Translations under genes and position numbers: made by a program | Source: Candidatus Zixiibacteriota bacterium | Lineage (GTDB): Bacteria > Zixibacteria > MSB-5A5 > JAABVY01 > JAHJOQ01 | Length of the DNA: 14,406 nt | Assembly (NCBI GenBank): GCA_024275215.1 | Contig: JAJRZO010000480.1 | Coordinates: forward strand, 1 to 14,406 | Direction: 5' to 3' | Notes under the pieces: generated by a model | The model's input: only the letters and a program-made list of their open reading frames with translations | Databases searched by the model: none | What the model was told of the DNA's origin: nothing | Shown: one piece after another, positions 1 through 6,589 of the stretch | Layout: the number at the start of each line of letters is the position of its first letter | Numbering within the stretch: the first letter of the stretch is position 1

Positions 1-37
1 AGGCGTGTTGAAAAAGTTAAGTTGCCTCGTAAAGTGC

Positions 38-60
38 ACACGGTAGCTGTGCTGCCGTGT
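38..60. repeat. Inverted repeat, 9-bp arms with one wobble
   Basis: Arm ACACGGTAG (38-46), 5-nt loop, arm CTGCCGTGT (52-60). One T-G pair, otherwise complementary. No T-tract follows on either strand, so it is not a standard terminator. Confidence 0.55.
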
Positions 61-100
61 ATTTAGTATATTGCATTGCAGATAGTTACAACAGAGAATC

Positions 101-121
101 CGCAGGGGCACAGCCCCTGCG
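101..121. repeat. Perfect 9-bp GC-rich hairpin
   Basis: Arms CGCAGGGGC (101-109) and GCCCCTGCG (113-121) are perfectly complementary around a 3-nt loop ACA. No T-tract follows. It is part of the repeat cluster. Confidence 0.7.
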
Positions 122-153
122 AGCACTTGAATCCATTGAATGCGTTGATGTTA

Positions 154-183
154 AATGGCCCCCCGCCTTCGCGGGGGCGACAA
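154..183. repeat. Hairpin repeat unit, copy 1 of a 30-nt direct repeat
   Basis: This 30-nt unit matches 327-356 at 27 of 30 positions. Its core is a hairpin with arms CCCCCGC (160-166) and GCGGGGG (171-177) and loop CTTC, followed by CGACAA. Two of the three differences from copy 2 (C160 and G177) pair with each other, so the stem is kept in both copies. Confidence 0.7.
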
Positions 184-281
184 AGCCAGAACTCCACTTG
201 TGTAAATCAAAGCTTTTGAGACAACCTCTGGTCATCTGCCACACACAGCATATCACAAGTGGACGTGACATACGGTTTGTC

Positions 282-301
282 ATTCCCGTGCTAACGGGAA
301 T
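282..301. repeat. ATTCCC-N8-GGGAAT inverted repeat (dRS3-like)
   Basis: Arms ATTCCCGT (282-289) and ACGGGAAT (294-301) pair perfectly around a 4-nt loop. The layout ATTCCC-N8-GGGAAT equals the consensus of the neisserial dRS3 repeat. That likeness is of form only; similar palindromes occur in unrelated genomes, and nothing else here suggests Neisseria. Confidence 0.6.
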
Positions 302-326
302 CCATTCCTGCAACCTGAGGCCATGG

Positions 327-356
327 AATGGCTCCCCGCATTCGCGGGGACGACAA
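327..356. repeat. Hairpin repeat unit, copy 2 of a 30-nt direct repeat
   Basis: Second copy of the 154-183 unit. The hairpin has arms TCCCCGC (333-339) and GCGGGGA (344-350) and loop ATTC, followed by CGACAA. T333-A350 replaces the C160-G177 pair of copy 1. A further imperfect pairing, CCATTCC (302-308) with GGAATGG (325-331), encloses its left edge. Confidence 0.7.
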
Positions 357-426
357 CATCTTAGATAACGTGTTCTCTTAATAAACAATGGGGGCACGCT
401 CAAGTCCGCTTGGGTGTGTTTGCATT

Positions 427-450
427 CATGCCCAAACAAGTTTGGGTATG
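427..450. repeat. Hairpin just downstream of fetB
   Basis: Arms CATGCCCAAAC (427-437) and GTTTGGGTATG (440-450) pair over 11 positions with one wobble and a 2-nt loop. It starts 5 nt after the fetB stop codon on the minus strand. There is no T-tract, so it is at best an atypical terminator or a 3'-end stabiliser of the fetAB mRNA. It may equally be another repeat unit. Confidence 0.55.
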
Positions 451-455
451 CCACC

Positions 456-1244
456 CTACCGTTTCGTTCTCACCGGCATAACAATCTGATGATAATTATT
501 GAAAATGCGGCCTCTTACAAGATGGAGCGCCATCAGGCCACTGATAGCCGCGGCTGCGAGAATTGCGATAATGATCGCGATCTGGTATCTCACCGCTAAC
601 ATCGGTTCGACACCCGCAAGAATCTGACCTGTCATCATTCCCGGCAAATGAACCAGCCCGATACCTGACATTGATATGATCGTCGGCAGAAGTGCAGCCT
701 TATATGCAGATCGGAAAGCATCCGTCGATGCCTCTTTACTGGTAGCCCCAAGCGAAAGACTCGTCTCTACCATCGCTTTCCCTTGTTTTATCTCGCTGAC
801 AAACCGCTCAACAACAAGAGCGCATGCAGTCATTGCATTGCCGATAATCATTCCGCCAATCGGTAACACATAAACCGCATCATACCAGGGAGACCGTCCG
901 ACAATCAGGAAGATAAACACCGCTGTCACGATCCCGCTGCCAACGCCAATCGATGTCAACAAGACCAGCGGCAACCCCGATACTCTCAGCCCAATCCTTC
1001 CGAGAACAATATGAACCGCTGATGCAAGCATCACGACAAGCACAATGAGAGTCATATACCAGAAGTTGAATCCAAATATGTATCGCAAAGCGATTCCTGC
1101 AAGCAACAACTGGATAGTCATCCTGAACGATGAAATCAGCAGTTGTCTGACAACACCCAGTCGATTTGCCATCACAATGAGAAAGACAGCCAGCAGGAGT
1201 ATGTAGGCAATCGCCATCTGTGAGAGTTGAATTTGCTCAGCCAT
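456..1244 (-). CDS. fetB: FetB-type ABC exporter membrane protein (iron export permease)
   Basis: Membrane partner of the FetA ATPase. FetAB of E. coli exports iron and protects against iron-driven oxidative stress, and this protein belongs to the same UPF0014/FetB family. It is almost wholly hydrophobic, with about seven membrane segments over 262 residues, close to the family's usual length. Family hallmarks are visible: the cytoplasmic LSLGATSKEAS segment, the LPGMMTGQILAGVEP motif, and a C-terminal NNYHQIV end. I chose the ATG at 1244, which overlaps the fetA stop by 8 nt and gives an N-terminus of normal length. The longer frame beginning at 1283 would add 13 charged residues. The gene is translationally coupled to fetA. 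The exported metal is inferred from family membership, not from this sequence. Confidence 0.88.
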   Translation of the reverse strand: MAEQIQLSQMAIAYILLLAVFLIVMANRLGVVRQLLISSFRMTIQLLLAGIALRYIFGFNFWYMTLIVLVVMLASAVHIVLGRIGLRVSGLPLVLLTSIGVGSGIVTAVFIFLIVGRSPWYDAVYVLPIGGMIIGNAMTACALVVERFVSEIKQGKAMVETSLSLGATSKEASTDAFRSAYKAALLPTIISMSGIGLVHLPGMMTGQILAGVEPMLAVRYQIAIIIAILAAAAISGLMALHLVRGRIFNNYHQIVMPVRTKR

Positions 1245-1974
1245 TGTTTCGTCCCGCATCTTCCTCATCGAGGAACTCCGCAAACTCCGCAGGAGTCATT
1301 GAATCACACTCTTTAACAATCCGGCCACCTGAGATCAGAATAATCTTGTCAGCAATTTCCAGAAATCCTGCTGAATGAGAAACCACAACCTGCGTCATGT
1401 CACCTTTAAGCCTGTTGAATAACTCAATTACTTTCTGCTCGGAGAGCTGATCCAGCGCCGAAGTCGGTTCATCCGCAAGCAGTACCTCAGGCCGCAATAT
1501 CATCGCTCTCACAATCGCCACACGCTGTTTCTCGCCGCCTGAGAGGGAACCGGCCTCTTTATGCAGAATTCCGCTGTTTAGCCCCAGTCCGGACAGCATC
1601 TCGATCATGTTGCGTTCGTCAATCTCAACCGAAGAGTTGGCATAGTAGCTAAGTGGGATTCGGATATTCTGTTCAACAGTAGCGGGAAACATGACCGGCT
1701 CCTGAGTAATCATCGCAACACGTGATCTTAGCTGGGGCAAATCATAAGACAGCAAATCAGCCCCACGATACATAACACTTCCCGAATCGGGCGTCACCAT
1801 GCCATTGAGCAGCCGCAGAAGCGATGTCTTCCCGCTGCCCGAAGAGCCTGACATTAGATGGAGTTTTCCAGAAAACAACTTCAGGTCGATTGAATCAAGG
1901 ATAGTAGTGCCGCCACCGCTGAGACATACCTGCGAAAGCGAATACAAGGTTTCATGTCCGGGAAATTCGTTCAA
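1237..1974 (-). CDS. fetA: FetA-type ABC exporter ATPase (iron export)
   Basis: ATP-binding subunit that energises FetB. A complete nucleotide-binding domain is visible in 245 residues: Walker A GSSGSGKT (43-50), Q-loop Gln91, signature LSGGEKQR (144-151), Walker B VLLADEP with catalytic Glu169, D-loop SALD and H-loop His200. Many ABC ATPases share these motifs; the FetA assignment rests on size and on the adjacent, overlapping fetB. The start is a TTG at 1974 preceded by AAGGA six nt upstream. No ATG lies close enough to keep the N-terminal beta strand. That ribosome site lies in one arm of a small inverted repeat (1979-1999). It follows the pseudo-GGDEF gene after 69 nt and is probably cotranscribed with it from the sigma54 promoter. 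Confidence 0.85.
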   Translation of the reverse strand: MNEFPGHETLYSLSQVCLSGGGTTILDSIDLKLFSGKLHLMSGSSGSGKTSLLRLLNGMVTPDSGSVMYRGADLLSYDLPQLRSRVAMITQEPVMFPATVEQNIRIPLSYYANSSVEIDERNMIEMLSGLGLNSGILHKEAGSLSGGEKQRVAIVRAMILRPEVLLADEPTSALDQLSEQKVIELFNRLKGDMTQVVVSHSAGFLEIADKIILISGGRIVKECDSMTPAEFAEFLDEEDAGRNNG

Positions 1975-1978
1975 TGCA

Positions 1979-1999
1979 ATTCCTTGTGTATACAGGAAT
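1979..1999 (-). promoter_or_regulatory. Inverted repeat covering the fetA ribosome-binding site
   Basis: In the mRNA sense, ATTCCT (1999-1994) can pair with AGGAAT (1984-1979) across a 9-nt loop. The second arm contains the AGGA of the fetA Shine-Dalgarno sequence. The stem is short and A/U-rich, so it could be a weak translational gate, a protein-binding palindrome, or chance. Confidence 0.25.
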
Positions 2000-2043
2000 C
2001 CAAGATAAGTCCACAGGATGTCGAGGTCAAGGTTGACGAAGAA

Positions 2044-2523
2044 TTAAGAAGAAATGCCGGAAAGCATCTTGTCGAAAACGCTGGCTTCAGCTTCGGGGAA
2101 AGTTCCGAAATCGATCTTGAAATTCACTGACGATGTAAACTCGCCGGTTTTCTGAAAATAATCCGAGAGGCTTTCGGATAATCTTCGGGCAAAAGCTGCC
2201 GCACCTTCGCCAGGGGTCTCGACCAGCAGCAACATTATTTTGTCGTGGCTCAGGCTTGACACAATATCCGTACATCTGACAGCAGACTTTACAAGATAGG
2301 AAAGATGCGAAACGAATGCTTCAGACTGCGCGCGATCAGCCGGAAATTTACGAGCCAGACGATCCTCAAGCCCATTGAGGCTGACTTTCACGAGTGAAAC
2401 AAATGAACGGTAGCGCTGAGAGCGTTTCAATTCCTGCCGGACCAGTGCTTCGAAACTGCTCTGGTCAGCGACAAGCTCTCGAAACTTGTCCGATGCTCCA
2501 CTCTGTCCACCTGAATAAATCAA
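2044..2523 (-). CDS. Degenerate, catalytically dead GGDEF-like domain protein
   Basis: A 159-residue soluble protein, essentially one domain. Its layout follows a GGDEF (diguanylate cyclase) domain. Residues 17-40 (ELVADQSSFEALVRQELKRS) match the N-terminal helix region. VSLVKVSLNGLEDRLARKF (42-60) stands where the LDIDxFKxIND metal-binding strand should be. SHDKI (92-96) replaces GGDEF, and FKIDFGTFPEAEAS (135-148) matches the SIGIAxYPxDG strand. All metal and GTP ligands are lost, so cyclase activity is not expected; a role in binding a protein or nucleotide is possible. The start is TTG at 2523 behind a good GGGAG ribosome site. A sigma54-type promoter lies about 40 nt upstream, and fetA-fetB follow. 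The assignment to the GGDEF fold is an inference from pattern and should be checked by profile search. Confidence 0.65.
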   Translation of the reverse strand: MIYSGGQSGASDKFRELVADQSSFEALVRQELKRSQRYRSFVSLVKVSLNGLEDRLARKFPADRAQSEAFVSHLSYLVKSAVRCTDIVSSLSHDKIMLLLVETPGEGAAAFARRLSESLSDYFQKTGEFTSSVNFKIDFGTFPEAEASVFDKMLSGISS

Positions 2524-2564
2524 TTACCTCTCCCTTATCAAACCATAGTCAGTTTATTGAATAT

Positions 2565-2580
2565 AGCAAGTTGCGTGCCC
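2565..2580 (-). promoter_or_regulatory. Sigma54 (-24/-12) promoter upstream of the pseudo-GGDEF and fetAB genes
   Basis: On the minus strand the sequence reads GGGCACGCAACTTGCT. Against the sigma54 consensus TGGCACRNNNNTTGCW only the first base differs. The GG (2579-2578) and GC (2567-2566) elements are exactly ten nt apart, as RNA polymerase-sigma54 requires. A start site would fall near 2555, giving a leader of about 30 nt before the TTG codon at 2523. The gene immediately upstream encodes a sigma54 activator, which makes chance less likely. Confidence 0.7.
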
Positions 2581-2654
2581 TACACTCATGGCAGCAAGAT
2601 GATTCGACAAAAACAAGTCCATTAGCGGCAAAGCGTTACGGGAAATAATGAAAG

Positions 2655-2664
2655 TGAGATCTCA
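2655..2664. promoter_or_regulatory. Candidate upstream activator site (10-bp palindrome)
   Basis: TGAGATCTCA is a perfect palindrome lying about 100-110 nt upstream of the start expected from the sigma54 promoter at 2565-2580. NtrC-family activators with a Fis-type helix-turn-helix bind dyads at such distances. A single 10-bp palindrome is weak evidence and no second copy was seen nearby. Confidence 0.2.
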
Positions 2665-2734
2665 AAACCAGCGATTCACAACAATGCTGTTCAAAAAATG
2701 CGCAATCGTCTTCACATTATCTGCACCTGACTTA

Positions 2735-4189
2735 CTACTGATTCATCTCATTGATTCTGTACTCTTTGATCTTGTAGAGCAGGGACCTGTAGCTGATTTC
2801 AAGTATTTCAGAAGCTTTTCTTCGATTCCAGTTTGTCTTGTTCAAAACTTCCGCTATGAGCTGTTTTTCCTGCGCCGCGACAGCTTTCGAGATACGTCGT
2901 TTCAACGAATAATCCTGCTCCCCGGACTCATTAACTTCAGGCTCGAAATACTGTCCGCCTGTACCAGCGGACACCGGCTGCAATTGTCCGATTGGCTGAC
3001 GAGATCTCACAGGTTTGAGTTGAACATCGCGTTTGAGAAGGTCTTCAACGATACTCTTGTCTTCCCTGACGACAACCTGCTTGATCAGATTCTCAAGCTG
3101 CCGGACATTGCCGGGGAAGTCGTAAGCGTACAGTTTGTTCATCGTATCCCCATCAATTGGTGGAACATTCTTCTTGTACAGCACTGAATACTTCTTAATA
3201 AAATGTTCGACCAGAAGAGGGATGTCATCTTTTCTTTCTCTAAGCGGTGTAATGAAAATCGTAATTTCGTTGAGTCTGTAGTACAGATCATCACGGAATT
3301 CCCGCGCAGCCAGAGCCTCCTCAAGGTTCTTGTTGGTTGCGCAGACAATCCTGAGATCTACTTTGATATTGCTGATACCGCCTACTCTCACAAATTCATG
3401 CTGCTCAAGCACCTGCAATAACTTCGACTGAAGCTCAAGAGGCATATCGCCGATTTCATCGAGAAACATTGTTCCCTTGTTGGCGACCTCGAATCTTCCT
3501 GGCTTAGTCTTGTGCGCACCAGTGAATGCGCCTTTCTCATAGCCGAAAAGTTCAGCTTCGAGCAAATCTCTCGGTATTGCCGCACAGTTGACTTTGCAGA
3601 AGGCATTCTTCGAACGTTCCGACAGATTGTGAAGCATCCGAGCGACAATCTCTTTGCCCGTTCCCGATTCTCCACGAATCAGCACGGTCAATTCGCTGTC
3701 GGCCACTTGTTCAATGATGTTCTTTATTTCCAGGATTCCGGGAGAATCACCCACGAAAGCATCGTAGTGGGATTTCGCATCAAGCTCAGATCTCAGGTGC
3801 GAAAGCTCCTGTTTCAGTCGTGTTTTTTCGAGAACCGAGTGGATATGCAACTCGACCTCTTTAGCATCGAACGGTTTGTTGATAAACTCAGCCGCGCCCT
3901 TGCGAATCGACTCTACAACATACTTGGTCTCACCGTGTCCGGAGAGCATTATCACTTCTGATTGGAGATCCGACTTTTTCAATTTGGTAAGGACATCAAG
4001 TCCCGACATCCCCGGCATCTTGATATCAAGCAGGATCACATCAGGTTTTTCGGATGAGGCGACCTGAATACCCTCCACGCCATCCGAAGCGGACAGGATT
4101 TCATACTTATCACCAAGCCCCATCGACAGCAGGTGCGGCACTTTGAGGTCATCATCAATAACAAGCAGTTTGATCGTATCTTCTTTCAT
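2735..4189 (-). CDS. NtrC-family sigma54-dependent response regulator
   Basis: Phosphorylation-controlled enhancer-binding protein that drives open-complex formation by sigma54 RNA polymerase. The domain order in 484 residues is complete. The receiver (6-120) has phospho-acceptor Asp55 and Lys105. The AAA+ ATPase (about 145-375) has Walker A GESGTGKE (173-180), the sigma54-contacting GAFTGA loop (220-225), Walker B GTMFLDE (239-245) and sensor residues near FPGNVRQLE. A linker is followed by a C-terminal Fis-type helix-turn-helix (440-476). I chose the ATG at 4189, which has AAGG seven nt upstream; the in-frame ATG at 4204 lacks a ribosome site. The likely kinases are the two encoded just upstream, and a likely target is the sigma54 promoter 155-170 nt beyond its stop codon. 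Which NtrC subfamily signal it serves cannot be told from sequence. Confidence 0.95.
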   Translation of the reverse strand: MKEDTIKLLVIDDDLKVPHLLSMGLGDKYEILSASDGVEGIQVASSEKPDVILLDIKMPGMSGLDVLTKLKKSDLQSEVIMLSGHGETKYVVESIRKGAAEFINKPFDAKEVELHIHSVLEKTRLKQELSHLRSELDAKSHYDAFVGDSPGILEIKNIIEQVADSELTVLIRGESGTGKEIVARMLHNLSERSKNAFCKVNCAAIPRDLLEAELFGYEKGAFTGAHKTKPGRFEVANKGTMFLDEIGDMPLELQSKLLQVLEQHEFVRVGGISNIKVDLRIVCATNKNLEEALAAREFRDDLYYRLNEITIFITPLRERKDDIPLLVEHFIKKYSVLYKKNVPPIDGDTMNKLYAYDFPGNVRQLENLIKQVVVREDKSIVEDLLKRDVQLKPVRSRQPIGQLQPVSAGTGGQYFEPEVNESGEQDYSLKRRISKAVAAQEKQLIAEVLNKTNWNRRKASEILEISYRSLLYKIKEYRINEMNQ

Positions 4190-4489
4190 TCCAAAACCTT
4201 TCATCCATACATCTAAACCATTGTATCGGCCAGACGTTCCAGATGTTGAGCAGTCTTGTGCCTATTTCTTGCAAATTTCTGCATTAAGTAATTAGGGGGT
4301 ATACATCATCAGGTCAACAAGAATACGTTGAAAAATCGAGTCAAGAAGCGCAGAAGTGCCCCACTCCTGCGGAGACAGTGGGGCATCGCTCACTTGAAAA
4401 GCGTGACAAATAATGAGATGTCAAACTCCGAGTGAGTTTGACCTGCGAGATATTAGATAACAGGTTTCGGGGACACATGCACCATTTAG
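4190..4489. repeat. Intergenic region with two hairpins, between the fusion kinase and ntrC-family genes
   Basis: No gene is seen. Two inverted repeats are present: TGCCCCACT (4357-4365) with AGTGGGGCA (4377-4385), and GTCAAACTC (4420-4428) with GAGTTTGAC (4434-4442). The first can also form an inner CTCC/GGAG stem. Neither has a T-tract on the minus strand. The words GTTGAAAAA (4327-4335) and TTAGATAAC (4453-4461) flank the hairpins and recur in the same order around the 1-455 cluster. I see no convincing sigma70 promoter for the downstream regulator gene. Confidence 0.6.
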
Positions 4490-6589
4490 CTATACAGGCA
4501 AGTCAACAAAGAATGATGTTCCTTCACCGAGTGTTGATTGCACACTCACTTTGCCATTGTGCGCCATTATGATTCGCTCGACGACTGCAAGACCGAGACC
4601 TGTTCCGCTCTCTTTCGTAGTGTGATACCGCACGAAAACCTTGTCGATCTCCTCCGGCTCTATTCCTTTGCCGGTATCTCTGATCTCGGTGCGAACATAA
4701 TCTTTGCTTTCAGATTCATCCCTGAACCGACTAATCTTGAAATGGATACTTCCGTCCTTGCCGATGGCATCGAAAGCATTCATCAAGATATTCAGAAGGA
4801 CTTCGATCATTTCGTTAAAATTCAATGACACCGCAGGCAATCCTTCCGCGATTTCAGAATCTATTTTGATATTACGCCTTTTGGCGTCGTTGGCGACAAG
4901 CTTGATTACATGACTGACAACATCTTCGATCTTTCTCATTTCCATCTGATATTTGTTCGGATTCGAGAAATTGACCAGCTCCTTCACAAGTTCTGTCAGC
5001 CTGAAAATCTCTTTGTCTGCAATATCGATCATCTCGGCTGCCTCTTCGTTCTCAGGTACTCGCGCTTTCAGGACTTGGAGACTTCCCCGTATATTCGTCA
5101 AAGGCTTTCTCAGATCATGCGATATTTCCGACATCATTTTCCCCATAGTGACAAGCCGCGTAGCATTCAATATCGAACGTTGCCGCTCGTATACGGATGT
5201 TGCCTGGGATGCGACAATCGATGAAATATACTCGTGATCAATCGTGAAAGCGTTTTCCTTAAGGCTGCCAAGACAGAAGAGACCATAGAGCATACCCTGT
5301 GCATAGATCGGCACTGACGAAAGCGAGACAATCTTAGAGCCATCAGGATGATTGCTGCGGATAAAATCAGCAACTGCAGCAGCCCGTTCCTTCCCAATGG
5401 AGACATCGACTGAGGAAAAATCAATCTCTTTCTGAAGAAGACTCTCCCCGGCTTCTTTTTCCCACCCTTCCCAGAATGTCACCTGCATTTTTCGTGACCT
5501 TTGGTTCCACGACAACCAGATCGACAAGTCGAGTGGAATGATTTCCTTGATTGTATGATGGATGAATGAACTGACTTTGTCAAAAGTTTCAACATCAGGA
5601 ATGGTTGAGGCGATCTCATACAAAACAGCGAATTGTTTCATCTTGCGTTTGGCATCTTCATAATGTCTGGCATCATCGAGAGCCATCGCAGCCTGTGACG
5701 CAAATGTGGTCAGCAGTTTCAAATCCTCTTTGCTGAAGCTTTCAGCTCCTGCCTTGTCAGTCAAATTGATAACACCAAGAATTTCGTTTTTGACACGAAG
5801 AGGAACACACAAAAGCGACTTGGAACGGTAGTGTGTCTTGGCTGCACGCCCGAATCGATCATCCTTTTCGATATCCTCCACAATCAACGGCTCGCCCGAT
5901 TGTGCGACATGGCCTGCAATCGACGAACCAAGAGGGAGCGTTGTGTTCTCGATTACATGCTGATCGACACCGACAGCCGCCTGGATGCTAAGATTGCTTC
6001 TTTCTCTCTCGATCAGCATGATCGAGCCTGTTCGCGCACCGATGACTGTTGTCGCAAGATTAATTATCTGCGATAACAACTCAGGTAATTCGGATGTTGT
6101 CGAGAGAGATTTGCCCGCGCGATAGAGAGCGTTTATCTCAGCAATGCGGCGTTTCAGCAAACGATTCTTGTATTGCAACTCATCAACGAGAGCCTCTCTC
6201 GACCTGTCTGACAGCTTCTTGTCCATAGCTCGCCTTACGGCAAGCTTCAATTGCGAGAAATCAACCGGTTTCAACAAATAGTCATAGGCGCCTTCACTGA
6301 CAGCTTCGACTGCTGACTCAAGCGAGGCATAGGCGGTCATCAATATCACTACCGACAACGGGTCTTTCTCTCGCGCCTCTCTCAAAAGCTCGATACCGTC
6401 TTTTCCGGGAAGTCTTATATCTGATAAGATGACGTCGTAATCGACTGCGGCGATTTTCTCAGAAGCATCGTTGCCATCTACAGATGTTTCGACCATATAT
6501 CCGACACTGGTCAGGAGCGCCTTCAAGCTGTCGCACATTCGTTGTTCGTCATCAATTACGAGAATGCTGCCTGCCGGGTCGTCACTCAT
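4490..6589 (-). CDS. Receiver-GAF-GAF-histidine kinase fusion protein
   Basis: A 699-residue cytoplasmic signalling protein with no membrane segment. Domains in order: a receiver (8-124) with acidic pocket Asp13/Asp14, phospho-acceptor Asp57, Thr85 and Lys107; a coiled coil (about 128-155); a GAF domain (about 165-308); a second, more divergent GAF-like region (about 318-470); a HisKA segment with His491 in EISHDLRKPLTN; and an HATPase domain with N-box Asn604, DTGKG (638-642) and GTGLGLA (662-668). A receiver placed before a kinase suggests that the kinase is controlled by phosphoryl transfer from another kinase, most simply the one encoded upstream. The ATG at 6589 overlaps the stop of that upstream kinase by 8 nt and has GGAGA seven nt before it. 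The output is probably the NtrC-family regulator downstream. The GAF ligands are unknown. Confidence 0.92.
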   Translation of the reverse strand: MSDDPAGSILVIDDEQRMCDSLKALLTSVGYMVETSVDGNDASEKIAAVDYDVILSDIRLPGKDGIELLREAREKDPLSVVILMTAYASLESAVEAVSEGAYDYLLKPVDFSQLKLAVRRAMDKKLSDRSREALVDELQYKNRLLKRRIAEINALYRAGKSLSTTSELPELLSQIINLATTVIGARTGSIMLIERERSNLSIQAAVGVDQHVIENTTLPLGSSIAGHVAQSGEPLIVEDIEKDDRFGRAAKTHYRSKSLLCVPLRVKNEILGVINLTDKAGAESFSKEDLKLLTTFASQAAMALDDARHYEDAKRKMKQFAVLYEIASTIPDVETFDKVSSFIHHTIKEIIPLDLSIWLSWNQRSRKMQVTFWEGWEKEAGESLLQKEIDFSSVDVSIGKERAAAVADFIRSNHPDGSKIVSLSSVPIYAQGMLYGLFCLGSLKENAFTIDHEYISSIVASQATSVYERQRSILNATRLVTMGKMMSEISHDLRKPLTNIRGSLQVLKARVPENEEAAEMIDIADKEIFRLTELVKELVNFSNPNKYQMEMRKIEDVVSHVIKLVANDAKRRNIKIDSEIAEGLPAVSLNFNEMIEVLLNILMNAFDAIGKDGSIHFKISRFRDESESKDYVRTEIRDTGKGIEPEEIDKVFVRYHTTKESGTGLGLAVVERIIMAHNGKVSVQSTLGEGTSFFVDLPV

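Larger units (their letters stand above)
1..455. repeat. Gene-free intergenic cluster of inverted repeats
   Basis: No credible gene lies here. Open frames on both strands run through hairpins and match no protein family. The stretch holds seven inverted repeats: 38-60, 101-121, 160-177, 194-202 with 254-262, 282-301, 302-308 with 325-331, and 333-350, plus an eighth hairpin at 427-450 just after the fetB stop. Such a density suggests a composite of dispersed palindromic repeat units like those seen between genes in many bacterial genomes. The family name is unknown to me. Individual units are listed separately. Confidence 0.75.

Noticed and set aside
107..120. Plus-strand sigma54-like spacing GGCAC-N5-CTGC
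   Set aside because: It is produced by the perfect hairpin at 101-121 and no plus-strand gene follows.
282..301. Neisserial origin based on the dRS3-like palindrome
   Set aside because: The form ATTCCC-N8-GGGAAT occurs in unrelated genomes, and the gene content points to the FCB group.
86..454. 122-codon minus-strand frame, and a 103-codon plus-strand frame at 57-368, in the repeat region
   Set aside because: Both run straight through the palindromic repeats and translate them into low-information peptides; there is no ribosome site and no recognisable domain.
4249..4262. Sigma54-like site on the minus strand (GGCACAAGACTGCT) upstream of the NtrC-family gene
   Set aside because: The GG and GC elements are nine nt apart, not ten, and this spacing is normally essential; I do not call it a promoter.
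4420..4442. Intrinsic terminator at the 9-bp hairpin after the fusion kinase
   Set aside because: No T-tract follows the stem on the minus strand, so I list it only as an inverted repeat.
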